Assembly (NCBI GenBank): GCA_051859505.1
Contig: JBHYFN010000081.1
Span: 1 to 8,968, forward strand
Reading direction: 5' to 3'
Origin: JAFIEN01 sp051859505
Lineage (GTDB): Bacteria > Pseudomonadota > Alphaproteobacteria > Rhodobacterales > Rhodobacteraceae
DNA length: 8,968 nt
Shown: piece by piece, positions 7,494 through 8,968 of the stretch
How the letters are laid out: each line of letters starts with the position of its first letter
How positions within the stretch are numbered: the first letter of the stretch is position 1
Translations under genes and position numbers: made by a program
The notes under the pieces: model-generated
Databases searched by the model: none
What the model was told of the DNA's origin: nothing
The model's input: the letters and a program-made list of their open reading frames with translations, nothing else

Positions 7494-8917
7494 CTGACGG
7501 GCGGGCGCCGCCCGGCCCAGGGCATCGCCTCCTCCAGCATCCGCGCCACCGCCAGAACGGTGCCTTCCGCGCCCGGCCGCCCGACAAGCTGCACCCCGGC
7601 AGGCAGACCCGCCGCCGTCTGGCCCAGCGGCAAGGACATGGCAGGTTGCCCGCTGGCATTGAACGGCGCCATGAAGACCGCGTCAGTCCAGAGCGCGTTA
7701 TAGGCGTCCAGATCCTGCATCGACATGTCGTAATGGCCCGCGGGCCGCGGCGGCTGGGTCAGCGTCGGCGTGAGATAAAGGTCGAACCGGTCAAGATCCT
7801 GCACCACGGCGCGGCCGGCCTGCCGGACCGCATCGATCCGCGCGGCATGTTCCAGCCCGCTGGTCGCGCGGCCCCGCGCGATCACCGCGGCGGTCACGGG
7901 TTCCACATCATCCGGGCCGATGGTCCGGCCCAGCACGCCCTCCATCGCGCCGAAGAAGGCGGCCGTCTCGACGCAGGTCATGTCGGTATAGCTGCGCCAG
8001 AAGGCCTCCGCCTCGAGGCCGAGGTCATGTTCCTCGACCCCATGCCCCATCCCCTCCAGCACCTGCGCGACGGCCCTGACGGCCGCGGCAATCGCCGGAT
8101 CGACGGGCCGGCCCGTAGGATCGGTGACGGTAAAGCCGATGCGAAGGCCCCTTTGCTCCTCGCGGGCGAGCTCTGCGAAAGGCCGCTCGGGCAGGGGCAG
8201 GGCATAGGGATCGCCGGGCAGGGCGCCCGCCACGGCATCCAGATAGGCGGCCGTATCCCGCACCGTCCGGGTGTTGCACAGGAAATAGGCCCCGCCCGCC
8301 CAGTAATCGACAAAAGGCGCCAGCGTCACCCGCCCGCGCGAGGGCTTGAGCCCCACCACCCCGCAACACGAGGCCGGCACCCGGATCGAGCCTGCCCCGT
8401 CGCTCGCCTCGGCGATGGGCACCATGCCCGTCGCCACCGCCACCGCCGACCCGCCCGAGGATCCGCCGCAGGTGACGGCTGGATCCCAGGGGTTCAGCGT
8501 GCGGCCATACAGCACCGGTTCACACCCGATCGACCAGCCGTTCTCGGGCGCGTTGGTCTTGCCCAGAAGGCACAGCCCCGCTGCCTTGATCCGCCCCACC
8601 ACGACCGAATCCGCCGCCGCCACCTGTCCTTGCAGAAAGCGCGAGGCATTGGTCGCGGGCAGACCCGCCCAGGAGCTGGCCAACTCCTTCAGAAGGAAGG
8701 GCACACCGGCCAGCGGCGCCTCCGGCCGGACGGCCTCCGCCGCCCTGCGGCCGATGTCGAAATGCGTCCCGATCACCGCATTCAGGCCCGGGTTCAGCGC
8801 CTCGATCGCCCGGATCGCCGCGTTCACCACCTCGGCAGCACTGACCTCGCCCGCCCGCACGGCGCTGGCAATGGCAACCCCGTCGGCCTCGCGATAGAAG
8901 GCATCCAGATCAGACAT
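7487..8917 (-). CDS. Amidase (amidase signature family)
   Basis: A 476-residue serine hydrolase of the amidase signature family that cleaves carboxamides to acid and ammonia or amine. The Ser-cisSer-Lys triad is visible: Lys77 (LLKEL), Ser153 in the GGSSGGSA glycine/serine loop and the nucleophile Ser177 (SDGAGSIRVPAS). GLPAGVQLVGRPGAEG (about 438-453) is the conserved C-terminal block. It is unlikely to be GatA, because no gatB or gatC is adjacent and the neighbours are other hydrolases. The start ATG has a strong ribosome binding site (GGGAGGAG, 3-4 nt upstream). It is the first gene of the operon with the COG3964 amidohydrolase and the CxCxxC protein, overlapping the former by 7 bp. The substrate cannot be deduced; small aryl or alkyl amides are a fair guess from family habits. 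Confidence 0.93.
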   Translation of the reverse strand: MSDLDAFYREADGVAIASAVRAGEVSAAEVVNAAIRAIEALNPGLNAVIGTHFDIGRRAAEAVRPEAPLAGVPFLLKELASSWAGLPATNASRFLQGQVAAADSVVVGRIKAAGLCLLGKTNAPENGWSIGCEPVLYGRTLNPWDPAVTCGGSSGGSAVAVATGMVPIAEASDGAGSIRVPASCCGVVGLKPSRGRVTLAPFVDYWAGGAYFLCNTRTVRDTAAYLDAVAGALPGDPYALPLPERPFAELAREEQRGLRIGFTVTDPTGRPVDPAIAAAVRAVAQVLEGMGHGVEEHDLGLEAEAFWRSYTDMTCVETAAFFGAMEGVLGRTIGPDDVEPVTAAVIARGRATSGLEHAARIDAVRQAGRAVVQDLDRFDLYLTPTLTQPPRPAGHYDMSMQDLDAYNALWTDAVFMAPFNASGQPAMSLPLGQTAAGLPAGVQLVGRPGAEGTVLAVARMLEEAMPWAGRRPPVRW

Positions 8918-8920
8918 GCC

Positions 8921-8958
8921 CTCCTCCCTTCTTTTGTTCCCAAATATCCCGGGGGGAG
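8921..8958 (-). promoter_or_regulatory. Upstream AT-rich motif and Shine-Dalgarno of the amidase operon
   Basis: On the minus strand, 8958 to 8928 repeats the 31-nt motif seen at 2839-2869 (26/31 identical). It has a C-run, GGGATATTT and GAACAAAAGAAG, and runs straight into GGGAGGAG (8921-8928), which is the ribosome binding site for the ATG at 8917. Here the motif lies within the 5' untranslated region or initiation region. The sequence further upstream is cut by the window edge, so the promoter cannot be seen. Confidence 0.55.
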
Positions 8959-8968
8959 CCCCGACAGG

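Noticed and set aside
5877..7703. 608-codon plus-strand open frame across three minus-strand genes
   Set aside because: It crosses the boundaries of three well-supported genes, is Arg/Pro/His-rich and shows no domain. It is a mirror frame of GC-rich codons.
7487..8917. Reading the amidase as GatA of the tRNA amidotransferase
   Set aside because: No gatB or gatC is adjacent, and the gene is locked in an operon with unrelated hydrolases. The sequence fits a general amidase better.

Overview
The window is high-GC DNA whose third codon positions are strongly G/C. The protein sequences (a short-form LeuA, an FeS-cluster photolyase of the CryB/PhrB type) and an intergenic motif of a kind common in that family suggest an alphaproteobacterium of the Rhodobacteraceae (Rhodobacter/Paracoccus/Rhodovulum relatives). 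This placement is inferred from protein character and was not tested by a search. No tRNA, rRNA, CRISPR array, transposase or phage gene was seen.

Region 1 (1-2758, all minus strand). Reading right to left: a promoter, a 28-residue leader peptide ending in a run of leucines, a long stem-loop, leuA (2-isopropylmalate synthase), a YitT-family membrane protein gene, and the first 54 codons of typA/bipA, cut by the window edge. The leader peptide and stem-loop form a convincing leucine-responsive attenuator for leuA. It appears to be read from an almost leaderless transcript, because the -10 box ends only 10 nt before the leader ATG. The leuA-yitT gap holds a 28-bp perfect palindrome and a strong GC hairpin.

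Region 2 (2759-5136, plus strand). A divergent intergenic stretch carries two small hairpins and an AT-rich motif. It is followed by a two-gene, overlapping operon: a short-chain dehydrogenase and an iron-sulfur bacterial cryptochrome/(6-4) photolyase.

Region 3 (5158-8958, minus strand). A tight three-gene operon reads right to left: an amidase-signature hydrolase, a COG3964-type metal-dependent amidohydrolase/deacetylase, and an uncharacterised protein of about 400 residues with a CxCxxC motif that may be a TIM-barrel glycosidase-like enzyme. The genes overlap by 7 and 4 bp, so they are probably translated together and may act as a small-molecule amide/ester catabolic module of unknown substrate. 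A second copy of the AT-rich motif lies directly upstream of the amidase. This operon converges on the photolyase gene with only 21 bp between stop codons.

The most interesting points are the leuA leader-peptide attenuator with its near-leaderless promoter, and the unassigned amidase/amidohydrolase/CxCxxC-protein operon.
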